A stretch of 64,000 bases of DNA from Dryococelus australis (taxonomy: Eukaryota > Arthropoda > Insecta > Phasmatodea > Phasmatidae), in the NCBI GenBank assembly GCA_029891345.1, contig CM057009.1, forward strand, positions 87,591,416 through 87,655,415, read 5' to 3'. Every line of letters begins with the position of its first letter. The first letter of the stretch is position 1. Below, in pieces: positions 22,126-34,589 of the stretch. The notes below the pieces were generated by a model. That model was given only the letters and a program-made list of their open reading frames with translations, was not told the DNA's origin and did no database searches. The position numbers were made by a program, and so were the translations under genes.

Positions 22126-22530
22126 ACTGGGTGAGGGGAGTGGATGCTTCCCAACTAATCGGTTGTGTGAGGGGAGTGAGGGGGAACCTTAGGAAATTTA
22201 ATTTTTAAATACATATAATAATTTTTAATAATGCTGTTGAAGAAATTTTTTTGAAATGTTTTTAAAAAAATTTTTTTTGGGTTTTTTTGGGTCTAATGAC
22301 ATAGGTCATTGGTCCTGCTCTCCTGACCTCCGGGCTGCTGATCACGGTCACCTTGATTGCTGATCCCTGTCTCCTATCTGGCTCGGAGTGACTGATCCCG
22401 GATTCCAACTCTGCGAAAAACTGGGATATTAAAAGGAAAAGGGGAAATTTTTAGAGAAATTTAGTCAATTTTGAGGGGAACAAGGGAAATTCCAACATGG
22501 CGGCGGCCGGCTCCTGTGCCCCTACTCTGG

Positions 22531-23402
22531 AATCCATTGGCCATGAATCGGTTATATTCTACTACCATTGTGGTAACTTTTGTAATGGTTTTTTTTCTAC
22601 ATCTAACTTACATATGTTATTGTTTCAAGTGTAATGTCTGAATCACATAGCCCGGACTAGCATGACACAACAGCCCTGACATGACACTTAAAACTAAACA
22701 GCTAATGAAGTACGAGATAGATCTTACGTAAGCCAGTTAAATTCTGTTGGCCGATCAGCATGTTGGATTAGAAATGATTTCTATTTTCATAGTGTCCTGT
22801 GATGCGATGTACAGTGTGTACAACATTGCAAAATGAAATTGTATTGAAAGCCTTCCCTAAAATGGCAAAAATGCAGCTTAAGAGAAAAATAATTGAAAAT
22901 TACTGTATGTTACTCTTAAAAATTATTTTACTTTTGTATGCATTACCGATAACACTGTCACCATCATGTATTCCAAATTTCCCTCTTGTCCATCTCCTTT
23001 GAAACTAGCATAGCTTATCTGCACCTTCTAAATAGTTACATAAAATGCAGAGAGCATTGTGTCTGTTCTGTCGTGTCGTGTTGTAATTCAAGCAGTTACA
23101 GTGAAACTTTGTTGTGTCTTTGCTGCTGTTTTTGTCATGTCGTGTTGGATTTGTCGGAGCTATGTGATTCCTGCATTATAGTGCATACTCTGAAATTGGC
23201 ATACATTGGTTAATATAGAGTTTGAATCACCATCAGTTGAAAATTTTTGAAGTGTTTTTGTAAGATTTTTTATTGATATGTAAAACAAGTGATAAGATTG
23301 ATTAATTTTGTTCATTTGTCTATGGTACATGAAATATTATTAAAATAATGGTATAGCTTTCTCAACTGGTTGCTGTTTTTGCTGTTTACTTCTTTAACTA
23401 TA
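22531..23402. other. AT-rich sequence without recognisable gene
   Basis: Only short unsupported frames. No repeat family was recognised. Confidence 0.5.
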
Positions 23403-23418
23403 CACTTATTATTTAAAT

Positions 23419-23600
23419 GGTAGGTGCCCAACTTTTTGCACATGGGAATTGTGCCAAACGATGAAGCTGGTTAGCAGATTTTCTCGGGGATTTCTGGTTT
23501 TCCTCACCCATGAATTCTGGTACTGCTTCATACTTGCCTCACTTCACCCTCATCGGCTCTCAAGACCTTGATTTTAAGAGCTGCTCAAATCTCTCCACTC
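23419..23600 (+). repeat. tRNA-derived SINE, family A, copy 3 (5'-truncated)
   Basis: Plus orientation. It begins inside the body (CACATGGGAATTGTGCC) and contains GGCTCTCAAGACCTTG and the terminal CAAATCTCTCCACTC block. The flanks CACTTATTATTTAAAT at 23403-23418 and 23601-23616 are an exact 16-nt target-site duplication, so the copy was already truncated when it inserted by target-primed reverse transcription. Confidence 0.92.
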
Positions 23601-24134
23601 CACTTATTATTTAAATTATTTTCAGAAATATATCAAAACCTTGTTGACAACACTTTGGCAATTTTCCTTTTTTGTTAGCTTTCTGACAAAAACAACATAT
23701 AAACAAAATCATGAGCTGGCTGAATATTAGATGGAGTGTTAAAATGAATTGGCCCGTGAGTTTTTATGATTGTATCACAGAGGATGTGTGTGTGAATTTG
23801 TTTAAATCAAATTTTCCTTACTTTAGCGCCAAACAGAAACATATGCACATCTTTATTCATAAATCATAAGATTTGGTACCGGTACCCTGAATATTTTGGA
23901 TGCTTAAAAATGGCTTATTTATCTGCAAGTACAGAAATGTCAACTGTGGACTGCAAATTTTACTAACTGAAACTGCTAATATCACTTAATTTTAAAGCTG
24001 TCAGGCTCACTCAGGTGTCACATTGAAGCTAATTTTTTTATCCCTTCCAGTAAGTGTTTTGATGCCATTCATTATAATACATTAAACAAATTAACATAAA
24101 ACAATTTTTTTAAATAAATTTATATTTATATATT

Positions 24135-24463
24135 GGATGGCATTATGAAAATACATTTCTTTGTACTGTCCAATGTATATAACTGTATTCTGTGTTGCAA
24201 ACACTTCACTGCTATATTTTATTTCAGGTCTCACTCTTTTTATATGTTGGTGTTGGTTATTATTTATTTATTTATTTATAAAATAAAATTGAAGACCATC
24301 ATAGCATTAGTTTCTTAATAATTGACTTATAATGTGCCACTGTAAACTATTTAGGATAAATAATAACCAACATATAAAAAAATGAGACCTGAAAGTACAG
24401 AAAGTCAGTGTTTGCAGCAGTACAAAGAAATGTACACTTTTTAATATTTTCATAATGCCATCC
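24135..24463. mobile_element. Small inverted-repeat element (MITE-like)
   Basis: The arms 24135-24268 and 24353-24463 are reverse complements with small gaps. They share GGATGGCATTATGAAAAT, ACATTTCTTTGTACTG, TGCAAACACT, TTTCAGGTCTCA and TATATGTTGGT...TTATTATTTA. The whole could fold into one hairpin with a roughly 85-nt loop. No coding capacity. Confidence 0.8.
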
Positions 24464-25321
24464 ACAATTGCATGCATGCATTTTTGTCAAGAAAGAAATG
24501 TTATTAGATTAATAATTTTAACATTCATAACAATTTTCATGATAAAATAAACTACATGTGGAATACTGTATTTTGTAGTTTCAGTTGCTTTTATGTTATG
24601 CCAATGAAAACCCTGAGCAGAATCTTAAATTAAACGTAAATAAATTTATACAAATCTGGAGGAATCAAGCAGGTTCTATAATTTAATTTCTTTTTCATAT
24701 TCCTCAAATTATGGTTTGGTGATTTTGGATTGTCTAGTAAAAGTTCAGAACTTTTCAAGCATTATATCTTCATAGTAATTCTCTAGTTTCTTATACTTAT
24801 ATTCTTTATTGGCATAGAGCTGCTGCTTGACTTAAACACTCTGAATTCTCAGAGTATTCCAACTGTATGAGATATTCATGAAACAAGGATAGATTGGGGC
24901 ATTTAAGTTTGTAGTGTAACATACACTTTTCAGAGGATAGTTTACGTACTAGTTTTTGGAGAAATTCATTGTAAGGGATTCTAAGACCAACACTAAAATT
25001 TGCAAAAACTTTTGGATGTTATTTGTAACATTTTTTTTTTGTTTTTCCTAGTTTCTTAACAAGATTTTTTGTCATGTGTTCTGAAATACAAATATGGAGT
25101 GTCATCATTTTACTTCTTTATTCTTCTTTACTCTCTTCACCTGGAACTGACACATATTCTGTACATTTGGTGAAATTATATTCTTTTCATATAAATTTAT
25201 TATTTTTTTCATAACTATATCTTTGCTAATGGGATATCCATCTATGTTCCAGTACCTCATCTTCCTGGAACTTTCCTGGCAAGTCACAACATATTCTTTG
25301 AAGAATTTCAGAATTCGAGGA
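24464..25321. other. AT-rich sequence without recognisable gene
   Basis: No supported coding frame, RNA gene or repeat. Confidence 0.5.
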
Positions 25322-25560
25322 GCTGCAAGGGTGTAGTAGTAAGACCACATGCCTCCCTACACTGTGAATTGGATTTGATTTCTTGTGGGGTGAAGTCCAG
25401 ATTTTTGCATATGAGAACTGTAGCTGGTGGGTTTTTTTCAGGGTAATCCAGTTTACCTTACTGTTGTATGCCATCAGCATCACAGCTCAACTTCACTTCA
25501 CCACCATCGGTGCTGAAGATTTCAGCTGTCATGTGTTACCCAGACATCTCACATCTTTAA
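25322..25560 (+). repeat. Divergent tRNA-derived SINE related to family A, copy 4
   Basis: Head-like GGTGTAGTAGTAAGACCACA and CATGCCTCC resemble the family A head. The body has ATTTTTGCATATGAGAACTGT and a decayed GGTGCTGAAGATTTCAGCTG where other copies read GGCTCTCAAGACCTCGCTGT. Order and spacing fit family A, but divergence is high. Confidence 0.55.
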
Positions 25561-26890
25561 AAATTTGACAGAAAAGTTTTTGTCTATTGTTAGGAGACAA
25601 GCCCATTCAGTGTTTCTTCATTTAATTATTATTTTCAGTTTCAAAAGGTTTCCCATGCAATTTGGAAACATTGAGAATACAACTGTGTATTTTTAATCAT
25701 ATAGTTAGGGACAGGTGTTTTTTGCAGAAATATTTATGGCCATGCTAGATTTCATTATCCTATGTCCACAACCACAACTTCCTTTAGTCAGAGGCAGCGT
25801 GTCTACATGAGAAGACATGTTTATATTTGACTTGGCCAATCGTAATGAAGTACTCTGATACTGAACCATGATTCATGGACAGACATTTGATGCATGTGAT
25901 ATTTTAAATCATCCAACCACGAAAGTGCATATGAACAAAAGTGTTTTGGTTGGCGTACAACTGGTCTTGAAATCTTTTCATGAATAACACATGTCTCTAC
26001 TTATAGCATATAACAGAAGACTTTATAGAAACAAATTACATCAGCATTGATCTAGCAGAAGTGAACGTGGAGGATATTGTGTACAAGTCATGCCAAGCAT
26101 GTTTTCCATTTCAATATAATGTACACAAAATATATTTAAATAGATAAAACTTTTAGGTTTCTATGAAAAGGTTAAGATTACAGACTGTACTAGAAATAAC
26201 TTTTCTAAACAATTTCAAGCAGGAACTGTCTATTTCAAATGAAAAATCTATATCCATGTTGAAAACTTGTCTTTAGGCATTGGTTATTTTTAGTATCTTT
26301 ATTGGGCTATTGTTTGGGAGTTAGTTATTGTAGGTTACCTTGTAGGTTACCTAATAAGCGTGGTGGTCCAGTTATTTTTTTTTTGAGAAATAATTCGAAA
26401 AGTATGCCTTTAGATATTATTGATAAATATGCAAGCACATTTGATTTTGAATTGTGTGAACTTCAGGTGGTTGGTTATAAGATTGTTATTATTAAATATA
26501 TTTGCAGTTTCTTCACACTTTTGAATCTAACTTTTGAAAAATCACCCTATGCATGACGTGTTTACTTATTTCGTAAATGTGTCCTGTTTTAAAAATGTTT
26601 TATACTTGTGTTAACATAAAAGTACCTTATTTTTAGTTAAGTTGATCTTTTACTCATATTTTATACATAAATTATACTATTTCTTTTTAAAATGAATATC
26701 TATATAAAACAGTGAGAAAATAGGTATGTTGGTAATACCTAGTAAGATATATTTCTCAAGCAAAATATTATGCCAGTGAGTTTGCTCAAATGCGGTGTGC
26801 AGTCTCTTGGTGTAATTTTCTAGACTTGGTTAAGCTTTGTTTGTGTGAGGTGGAGGAATATTTTGAAGGTAGAAATTTAGCAGGGCTTCA
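25561..26890. other. AT-rich sequence without recognisable gene
   Basis: Open frames here (for example 26302-26556) show no family features. A short doubling of TGTAGGTTACCT is seen near 26327-26350. Confidence 0.5.
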
Positions 26891-26899
26891 GAAAAGTCG

Positions 26900-29050
26900 A
26901 AGGTAACTATGAATGGAAAATATTTATAGAGTGCCTGGAAAGAGTAAAGTTGTTATTGAAGCTTTACTCTCAAATCTTTATGATGATTCAAGTGCTGTAA
27001 CTACTGCCTATCCTTTACATAACCTAGTGATAGCTGGTGATTTTAACATAGATATTTGTCTAGATACTTATGATGCTATTGACTAAAAAAAAATATTAAG
27101 TATGTTTGTGATAAAACCAGTAAGTACTCAAATAACATGGCCTGGTAATGGGTTAAATAATGGTTCTTGTAAGTTATTGATCATTTTCTCACTAATATTT
27201 ATACTGAGCATATTGATGCTGTCGTCATAAAATTTTATTCTGATCATGATCCTATAGTGATGAAAACTTTTCTTGATATTAAGGAAACCAATCACTTAAA
27301 GCAAACTTTTATCAAAACAAATTAACATTCTACTATTTTTTTGTTTACTTTAATTAAAACTGTAAACAAAGCTTATCCCTTAACTTATAAAAAGGCAGGT
27401 GTAAAAAATAAATTAAACACATGTCCTTGGTATAATGCAGATCTTCGCAAGTTTAAGGAAACTTGGTTTAAGTATTATTATATAAGTAAAAGTAATAATG
27501 CAAAATAGTTAAAGGATAATTACAATGAGATTAAAAACTTTATAGGCAGAAAGTACAATCTTTTAAATGTAAATATTATTCAAATTTAATTAAGGTCTCT
27601 CCTAATAAATCTAAGACAATTTGGTCAGTTAATGATGTCTCATTTGTAAATGTAGAACCTAAACAATTTGCATATGATAGTACTTTAACTTTGGAGGATT
27701 ATAATAAATTTTTTTATAGATAAAGTTGAAAGTGTTGTTGCAGGTATATAGTAATCTAATAAAAAGTTTCAAGGCATTTTTAAATTCTATAGGTTAACCT
27801 AATACTACTTTTAGTTTTGTATTAATATAATTTGAAGATGTCTTTTCTATTATCAATAGCCTAAAAAATAGTAACGCCGTTGCTGTACATGGTTTAAATG
27901 ATATTATTTTTAAACAAGCTGCATAGTATGTCTGTGAACCATTGTATTCTGTAATTAATTCATGTACCAAGGCAATTTTTTTCCTGCATGCCTTTAGTAT
28001 TCTAAAGTAGTTTCAATGTTTAGGAAGAATAGCAAAATCCGATTATGTGAATTATTGCCCTATTAGTATTATTAGTACTGTCTCAAAGGTATTTTTAGAC
28101 CATACTCAATTGACAAATAAAGAACTACTTATTTTTAAAGTTATTCTTTGTTTACTTACTGTCAGTTTGGATTTAAAGCTAATCAAAGTACTATCGAAGC
28201 AGTATTGTTTTGATGAAGTCTTATTTGAATGATCATTATCTAGCTGTATGTATTGATTGTAATATGTCTAAGTTTAGTTTCATTAGTTATGGTGTCCCTC
28301 AGGGAATTGGTGCTTGGTCCTCTTTGTTTTATTATTTATATTATTATCTATCCTTTTCTGTTTGGGATGGACACACAAACTTATATTTTTGGTGATTTGG
28401 TTCTTGCAGTCTTAGATGATAATTTAAATACTTATGGGATTGAATCTTCTTTCAAGTACTATACAAGATTGGTGTAATGCCAGTATTCTTGGTATAAATG
28501 ATAATGAAACTTTTGATATTTTTTACGAATAGCTGTATAGATAAAAATTGAACTGAATCTATTAAGTTTCTTGGAATTTATCTCGAGCCTGGAATGGGCT
28601 AGGAAACTCATGTTAATTTATTTATTTTAAAAGTATGTAAAGGCATACTTATAATTAGTCTTAATTCATAGCCTTTCTATCCAGGTATTGAGCGAGTGAG
28701 TGAAGAGATTTGGACTGCTCTTAACAGCGAGGTCTTGAGAGCCGATGAGGGTGATTGGGGTGAGCATAGATATATGCTGGAATGAAGGAGCAAGGGAAAC
28801 AGGAGATCCCAGAGAAAACCTGCCGATCAGCGGCATCGTCCGGCAAATTCCCACTTGCGAAAATCCGGGAGTGACTTGGCCGGATATTGAACCTGGTTTG
28901 CCTTGGTGGTAGGCGAGCAGGGTAACCAGGTATTGAAGATGGTATATTATGCACATGTGAATAGCCGTTTGGCATGGCACTCTCCTATGCGGCATATTTC
29001 AGCTTATAAGCTGCTATTGCTACAGAAAAATGCAGTTTAATTAGTAGTTA
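26900..29050 (+). pseudogene. CR1/Jockey-like LINE ORF2 relic (endonuclease + RT)
   Basis: A decayed LINE in the expected order. The apurinic-endonuclease region reads YRVPGKSKVVIEALLSNLYD (about 26920-26980), then LVIAGDFNIDI near 27025-27055 and a YSDHDPIV-like block near 27235-27255 (catalytic His/Asp region). The RT reads NYCPISIISTVSKVF (28050-28095), then YGVPQGIGAWSSLFYYLYYY near 28285-28350 and DTQTYIFGDL near 28370. The C-terminal tail resumes beyond a SINE with VYYAHVNSRLAWHSPMRH and LLLQKNAV (28935-29040). Dozens of stops and frame changes make it extinct. The endonuclease/RT layout is the non-LTR one; the clade is an estimate. Confidence 0.82.
28692..28925 (-). repeat. tRNA-derived SINE, family A, copy 5
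   Basis: Minus orientation, near full length, with TCTCAAGACCTCGCTGTTAA (minus sense) and the head at the right. The 11-nt CCAGGTATTGA at 28681-28691 and 28926-28936 is an exact target-site duplication. It splits the C-terminal part of the LINE relic. Confidence 0.92.
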
Positions 29051-29672
29051 GAGCTCCAATTAGATTTTTAGGTTTTTCAATTTTGTGGATTCTGTGCTTC
29101 TTGGGATTTATTTTTCCTTTTATTTTTTATTTCTTTTTTGCATATTGCTGTTTGCACTTTGTTACCAATGCCAAACATATTTTGTACTGTTGTGAAGTTG
29201 GTCATGAAGTTTGACCGATATTTGGAAAATGCCAATGAAGTGATCATTCCAAAAAAGTTGTTTGAGTAAAGACAAAAATGTTAACTGTGTGTTATGGCTA
29301 CAGCCTTTGCTGGGTAGTAAATGTAAAGTTTTTTGTAAAATCGGCAATTCAACAAAGTTTGTGACATCAGCAATAATGGCTATGAAGCAGTGAATATATA
29401 TGAAAACATGGAAAAACCTTCAAGAGCTTTTATGTGTTACAACAGGTAAATAGGCGACTATCTAAATTGTAAATGGTGTTATAGCTGAAACAAGTGAAAT
29501 TACAGCATCTAGCATTACTTACAAACATGAACCTTCATCATCATCATCATCATCAATGCTCAGTAGTGTTCCTGACACAACACAACATAATGATAACTCA
29601 TTAACAGACTACCTTTATAAAAATTAAATTACAGAAGCTGAAATCATATGGGCCATTAGCAAAGTAAAGTCT

Positions 29673-30092
29673 GTTCACAATAAAGTGAGCACTTTTGAAA
29701 TGAACCTTAAAAAAAGTCACTGCTCTTGAATGCATACATTTTAATCGGCACACTGAATGATATTTGCCCAGTAAAGTTGGTAACTATGGATGGAAAATAG
29801 TCAAATATCTTGACGTTGAGCAAAGAGTGTTAGGTAACCATTTGTGATAACTTAAACTATTTCTTTCATTTTCTGTTTTTTTTTTTTAATTGAATCAAAG
29901 TGCAAAAATGAACAGATTTGTGTAATATTTACTTTAGTAATAATTTCACAGTTTCACTTGACCGACGTATAAATAAAGTGAAGAGGCCCACAGCCATGTT
30001 AATTTCACATAAGGCAGAAGAATACACAACGTGCATACAAGTAGATCTTCAGCAGGGCTTTCAAAAGTGCTCATTTTACCATGAACTGCCTA
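29673..30092. mobile_element. MITE family M, copy 1
   Basis: Terminal inverted repeats: GTTCACAATAAAGTGAGCAC then TTTTGAAA on the left; read from the right on the minus strand, AGTTCATGGTAAAATGAGCA then CTTTTGAAAG. No transposase. It breaks the reading frame of the hAT relic. A second copy is at 35053-35285. Confidence 0.75.
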
Positions 30093-31426
30093 TAATGACT
30101 TTTATTCTTATAGGAGCAGCGGCAGTAGCAATGATATTTTCTCTCTTGTGTTTCCAGATAGCATCATAGCATAACAATTTCAAATGCATAAAGATAAATT
30201 GGGCTGCACAGTAACATATAGGTTAGATCCTCACTTCCAAAGCAATCTTGCTGAAGAAGGAAATAAACTTGATTTTTTTGTGTATCATTTGAAGAAAATC
30301 TGAATAACATTTCTCAAAATGAACAGATGTTTATAGTGGTTCTATACTTGACCCCATATTTAGAGCAAGTGTTTACTCATTACCTGACTTCAATATTTAT
30401 AGGGCATTCTGCAGTCACAGATTTGCTAAATACATTTATGAGTTTATCTGAACTTGGAACGTCAGAAGCAAGGTAATGCAGATTCAATGTGATGGGCCAA
30501 ATGTGAATTTAAAATGACTCAAATATTTTGACTCTTACAGACAAGTGAAGGGTCCAGATAGCTGCTCTATAATTGATGTTGGCACCTGTTCATTACATGT
30601 TATTCAGGGATATAAGGCTGTGCAAATGCTTATGGATGGCATTTGAATGATTTATTGCATGCTTTCTAAAATCTCTTTAAAGACAAGCTGATCATGTACA
30701 TCACACAGGTTCTATGGTATTTCCACTTAAATTTTGCTCAATAAGGTGTGTTGAGAATTCTATAGTTATTTAGACGGCTTCGTCAATACTACCAAATGTT
30801 AATGTGTTGATGTTGTAAGGGTTAAACCCCCAGAAACAAAGAAATACACCACTGTGGCAAAGTTCATCTCTGACAGTTTGCTGCATACAAAATTTTCATT
30901 TGTGCATTCTGTAGCACTATAACTGGAACAGTTCTTGACCTGGCATCAGTCAAATTATCCACTGCTTCCATTTATGTACTCAGAATTGAATGTTGTAATG
31001 CATAGCATAGCAAATAGATTTGTTAAGAAAGACATTGTAGACAATTTGCCTAATGCAGCAAAACTTATGGGATTGGATGTCCACAATAAGGAAAACATCA
31101 CTGTTGATATTAGTTTTGGTGCTTCAACATCTTTCAAAGGGATCAAGGAAATTGATTTCCGTAGTTTCAGGAAAGATTGCAGAGAATTCTTAGCTACATT
31201 GTACATGAAGTTAAATTTGAAATCACCCTTACATAAGAAGGTTGTGAAAGGAGCACTACGTCCTTCACCTGAAGTTGCGTTGAATACACTACAAGAAAGT
31301 TGCCTAATAAGTGTGCTTGAAGAACTAATATCTAAATAAAAAATAGCTCCAATAAAAGCAGTCATTATGAAGGAAGAGCTACATCAGGCTGAATTAAAAA
31401 CCAGATATATAAATAATGAAATTAAA

Positions 31427-31564
31427 TTGGAGAGTGGAGAGATTTGGGTGGCTCTTAACATTGAGGCACTGATAGCTGATGAGGGTGAAGTGAGGAGAGT
31501 ATAGAGCAGCACCGGAATGCAAGAGCGAGAGAAAATGAAGATCATCGAGGAAACTCGCCATCAC
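31427..31564 (-). repeat. tRNA-derived SINE, family A, copy 6 (headless)
   Basis: Minus orientation, tail and part of the body only (GTGGAGAGATTTGGGTGGCT on the plus strand). Flanking AATGAAATTAAA (31415-31426) and AATGAATTTAAA (31565-31576) match at 11 of 12 positions, a target-site duplication. It lies in hAT relic 2. Confidence 0.8.
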
Positions 31565-32690
31565 AATGAATTTAAAAATTTTGCAGAATTATATTGACTC
31601 TTTCATGGCAATGCTGCTGTAGAAAGGTTCTTCTCTGTAAATACAGTATCTTGTTGACAATATGCATGAAGACTCCTTAGTTGCTATTTGAGCCATACAT
31701 GGAGCTGTTCTAGCAGCTGGAAATATAGCAAATGTCAATATTACAAAATTAATGATTACTGATGTATGAAGAGCTTATTCAAAACATCAAAATGTATTAA
31801 AAGAAAATAAACTGAAAGAAAGTGAAGTTCAAAAGCCACCAAAAGGGCTGCAAATTGTTCAAATTTCTTTGTCAGAAGGAAAATGTTTTTAATGGTGTGG
31901 ACAATGCAGGAAGTGGACTGTCTTGATGAAAAAATTTCAAAGTTGCAGAAAAAGTAAAAGAAAAAAGTGAGAGAATGTTTTATTCCATCTTCAAAATAAA
32001 TTTGTGGAACAGTTGATAAAGTTTAATGTACCTAATAAATATGATCTTCCAATAGTGTGACCCAAAATAAGTGAATTTAGTGCGATAAAGAGTTAATTTT
32101 TTAATTATGTTTTGGGAAAGTCATGAAAAATGCTAAGTCTGAATCTGTAGACACCCTGACACTAAGCTTTTCATGATCTAATGTTTACTTTGTTTTTTCT
32201 CTCACTCTTCTTATAACACTTTGGCTGCTGTAATTATGAGGTGACTGTAACTAATAAGCAGTTCCAGTGTGCTTCTGAATAGATAACTGTAAGCCTAAGG
32301 GATAATTTCTCATTTCCCTGGCATGACTTGTGTGCAATATATTTCACATTCACTTCTGCTGGATTAACGCTGATGTCATGTGTTTTTATGGAATTCTTCT
32401 GTTATGATCTGTATGCTTAAAAATACTCAGATTTATGCTCAGTGTTTTGAAATTGTGCATGACCCCAATATTGGTATCCCATTTTGGTTTTGGGCATTGT
32501 GTGTCAGTACATAATTCTAGTTATTGTGGATTTCTATCACTTTTTTGTGTTTCATGCCCAGCTACTTATTGTATGCAAATTACTGCATTATTGTAGTTTT
32601 CTTACTTTGTAATTTGTTAGTTTTCTTCATCTTTCTTGCTCATTTTGTATATATAAAGTTTTTCCTACTCCTGGTAGTACTACATTGTCA

Positions 32691-32691
<1 letters not shown>

Positions 32692-32763
<72 letters not shown>
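32692..32763. repeat. (TA)36 microsatellite
   Basis: Seventy-two bases of uninterrupted TA. It produces spurious Tyr-Ile open frames on both strands. Confidence 0.97.
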
Positions 32764-32766
<3 letters not shown>

Positions 32767-34589
32767 AAATATAAAAATCAGTCAAAATTACAGAAAACAC
32801 CCTTATTTTACAAGTATACATTCATGCTTAGGTGACTCTCTAACAAAACTCGTGAAGCTGTGATATTTATGAGTTACTAGAAATGGGATATTTTGTAAAA
32901 ACTCAATTTTCATTACAAGTTAATTTTTTTCATTGAATTATATTGAGAAGTTTTTAGTAAACTTTGAAAGATCCAAGGAATATCATTCATTTGAAATGTG
33001 ATTGAGCCTGGTATCTTGAAAATTGAGAGATTGCAGCAACTTCACTTGACAGATGCAAATCACACTGGTCGAAAATAAAATGTTTTTTCTTTCACAAGAA
33101 CTAAATTGAGTGAATCTAAGGCTGGTATTCAAGAATGTTTTTATAAGGGTGTTAGTACAGATAAAGCTGTGTCCAGGCTTGACCAGTATTTCAAAACATT
33201 TTAATGCCAGCTAAGGCCTTAGTTAAGCCATGGCCGAAGCCTTAATCTCAGGGCTCTGGTTTTGGTGATTTATCCTTGGTGTAAACAAAACCTACGCATG
33301 CACAGAACGCATATCACTTTGCAGGAGCCAGTAGTATGACAAACATCATAATCAATACGACGCATCCAGACCGTTACACATTGCAATGTAATTATTTATC
33401 TAAAAATTAGGAAACCAACACATTTTAGTTGTTTTGCAAATAAAAATTAATATCAGCAAGAATACTGTGTAATGTGTAAAACATGTTTTAAAGGTTTCCA
33501 TCATTAGAAACAATGCAAAACATGTAATAACTGATTGTGTGTATGTGTGTAAAATTTATTCTGCCTCGCCAGGTACGAGTTGTGTTAATGCAACTGGTAG
33601 AGTATCTAGCTACAGCTTATACATTTTTTTTGTAAATTCCAGTTAGTGCAAGAATTTTTTAGGTTATAAAAATTACTAGAACGTCAATATTTTCACTTTT
33701 ATTGTGTTGAATAAAGTCTATTTATTTAAAATAACTGTGCTAACTATTAACATTGGATTGTTAACAGTACAATATAGTGCCAATTTGACAATAGGGCTTT
33801 CGTTTTATTGGTAATAATTACATCTCTCAGAATTTATTTAACATAATCCACTATTCACATTCGAAAGGCATTTTGCATTTCTCTCATTGTATTTGAAGAC
33901 CTTACATAGCAAAGAAAAATTGTATAGCGGGTGTGCAAATATAATTATATTTGCGAGCCTACCTATTACATTCTCAGTGGCATTTGGCAGGATGAGTTAT
34001 AACTTGGGTGTTACATTGGCATGACTGACAGCATGGCTTGTTAATTGTTGCATTGGCTGTTAGGAATAAGTTTATCCCATGTGTGAAAATCAAAATTATA
34101 AGTATTGTATATGTTGTGTTTTAAACTGTTTGCATGAATTATAAAGTTGTGTTTCTAATGTTTCAACATTTTATTGGAGGCTTATATGTAGTTCAACGAG
34201 CATCATGTCAATTTCTATTAAAGTGATGTGCGTGCATATGAAATGGATCCCATTGAGTAGCCTTTAAAATTTCATATGTGACAGCAGGAAATGATTTAGG
34301 AAGTTTGTGTGTTTTAACCATGAACAGTCATTACAGTCTGTAGTAATTAATCAAAGGTCACGTATGTATATGTATATGACAACTTTGTTATGTTTTCTTT
34401 CTGGTTTGAAACATAATAAATTAATTTGCCTTGGTGCATCTGTTACTTTAATATTTGCCATGGCTCAACAAGTTGCAAAAAATCTGAATTCCAATCATTA
34501 AAATTCATAAATTAATAATACAGTAAAACTGACATATGCACTACAAATTGGTTGAAATGTGTATTTCAGGGAATATTCAAAACTGCACA
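32764..34589. other. AT-rich sequence without recognisable gene
   Basis: No supported coding frame. A less AT-rich patch at about 33120-33330 (AAGGCCTTAGTTAAGCCATG and neighbours) may be an old unidentified repeat. Confidence 0.5.

Larger units (their letters stand above)
17925..22530. mobile_element. Large foldback element with zinc-finger remnants and tandem arrays
   Basis: Two inverted arms, left 17925-19562 and right 19582-22530, are separated by a 19-nt loop (19563-19581). The outer ends match: GGAGCCGGCC, GCCGCCATGTTG and ACTAAATTTCTC on the left recur reverse-complemented on the right. The inner ends match almost perfectly over TGCCACATGATTGC and GACCAGCCA. Matches continue along the arms through GAGAAACCATTG, ATGGATTACCTGA, GGTTCAGGCAAAGAC and TCACAAGANACCTGCTTG. 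The right arm is longer only because a 1.5-kb pogo-like element sits at 20220-21719. Each arm holds a zinc-finger frame remnant and roughly 110-bp tandem repeats. Drosophila FB elements share the arms-plus-tandem-repeats plan, but homology to FB is not claimed. Confidence 0.85.
19582..22530 (-). repeat. Right arm of the foldback element (interrupted)
   Basis: Reverse-complement copy of the left arm. From the loop outward it holds the inner palindrome, the zinc-finger remnant, the pogo-like insertion (20220-21719), the roughly 110-bp repeats (21740-22125), the CTGCTCTCCTGACCTCCGGG block (22315-22334) and the GC-rich outer end. Confidence 0.85.
29440..31960 (+). pseudogene. hAT transposase relic 2 (ZNF862-like), interrupted twice
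   Basis: Fragments in several frames, in family order. EAEIIWAISKVKS-like text lies at 29636-29675. After a MITE, AMIFSLVFPDSIIA (about 30130-30170) and TYRLDPHFQSNLAEE (30215-30260) follow. A clean 134-codon frame lies at 30935-31339 (LPFMYSELNVVMHSIANRF, then VKKDIVDN, then PEVALNTLQESCLISVLEE). After a SINE, the dimerisation domain reads GNAAVERFFSVN (31607-31645), HEDSLVAI-like text and NIANVNITKLMITDV (31722-31767). It is the same superfamily group as the relic near 1 kb, but the parts retained differ. Confidence 0.8.

Noticed and set aside
30955..31365. 136-codon minus-strand frame
   Set aside because: Antisense shadow of the hAT coding frame 30935-31339, whose plus-strand text matches the hAT family.
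32524..32835. 103-codon frame with a long Tyr-Ile run (and its minus-strand twin)
   Set aside because: The run is the translated (TA)36 microsatellite; the flanking residues show no domain.
33120..33330. Possible small element with AAGGCTGGTATTCAAG and AAGGCTT-like ends
   Set aside because: The inverted match between the ends is too short and imperfect to support an element.
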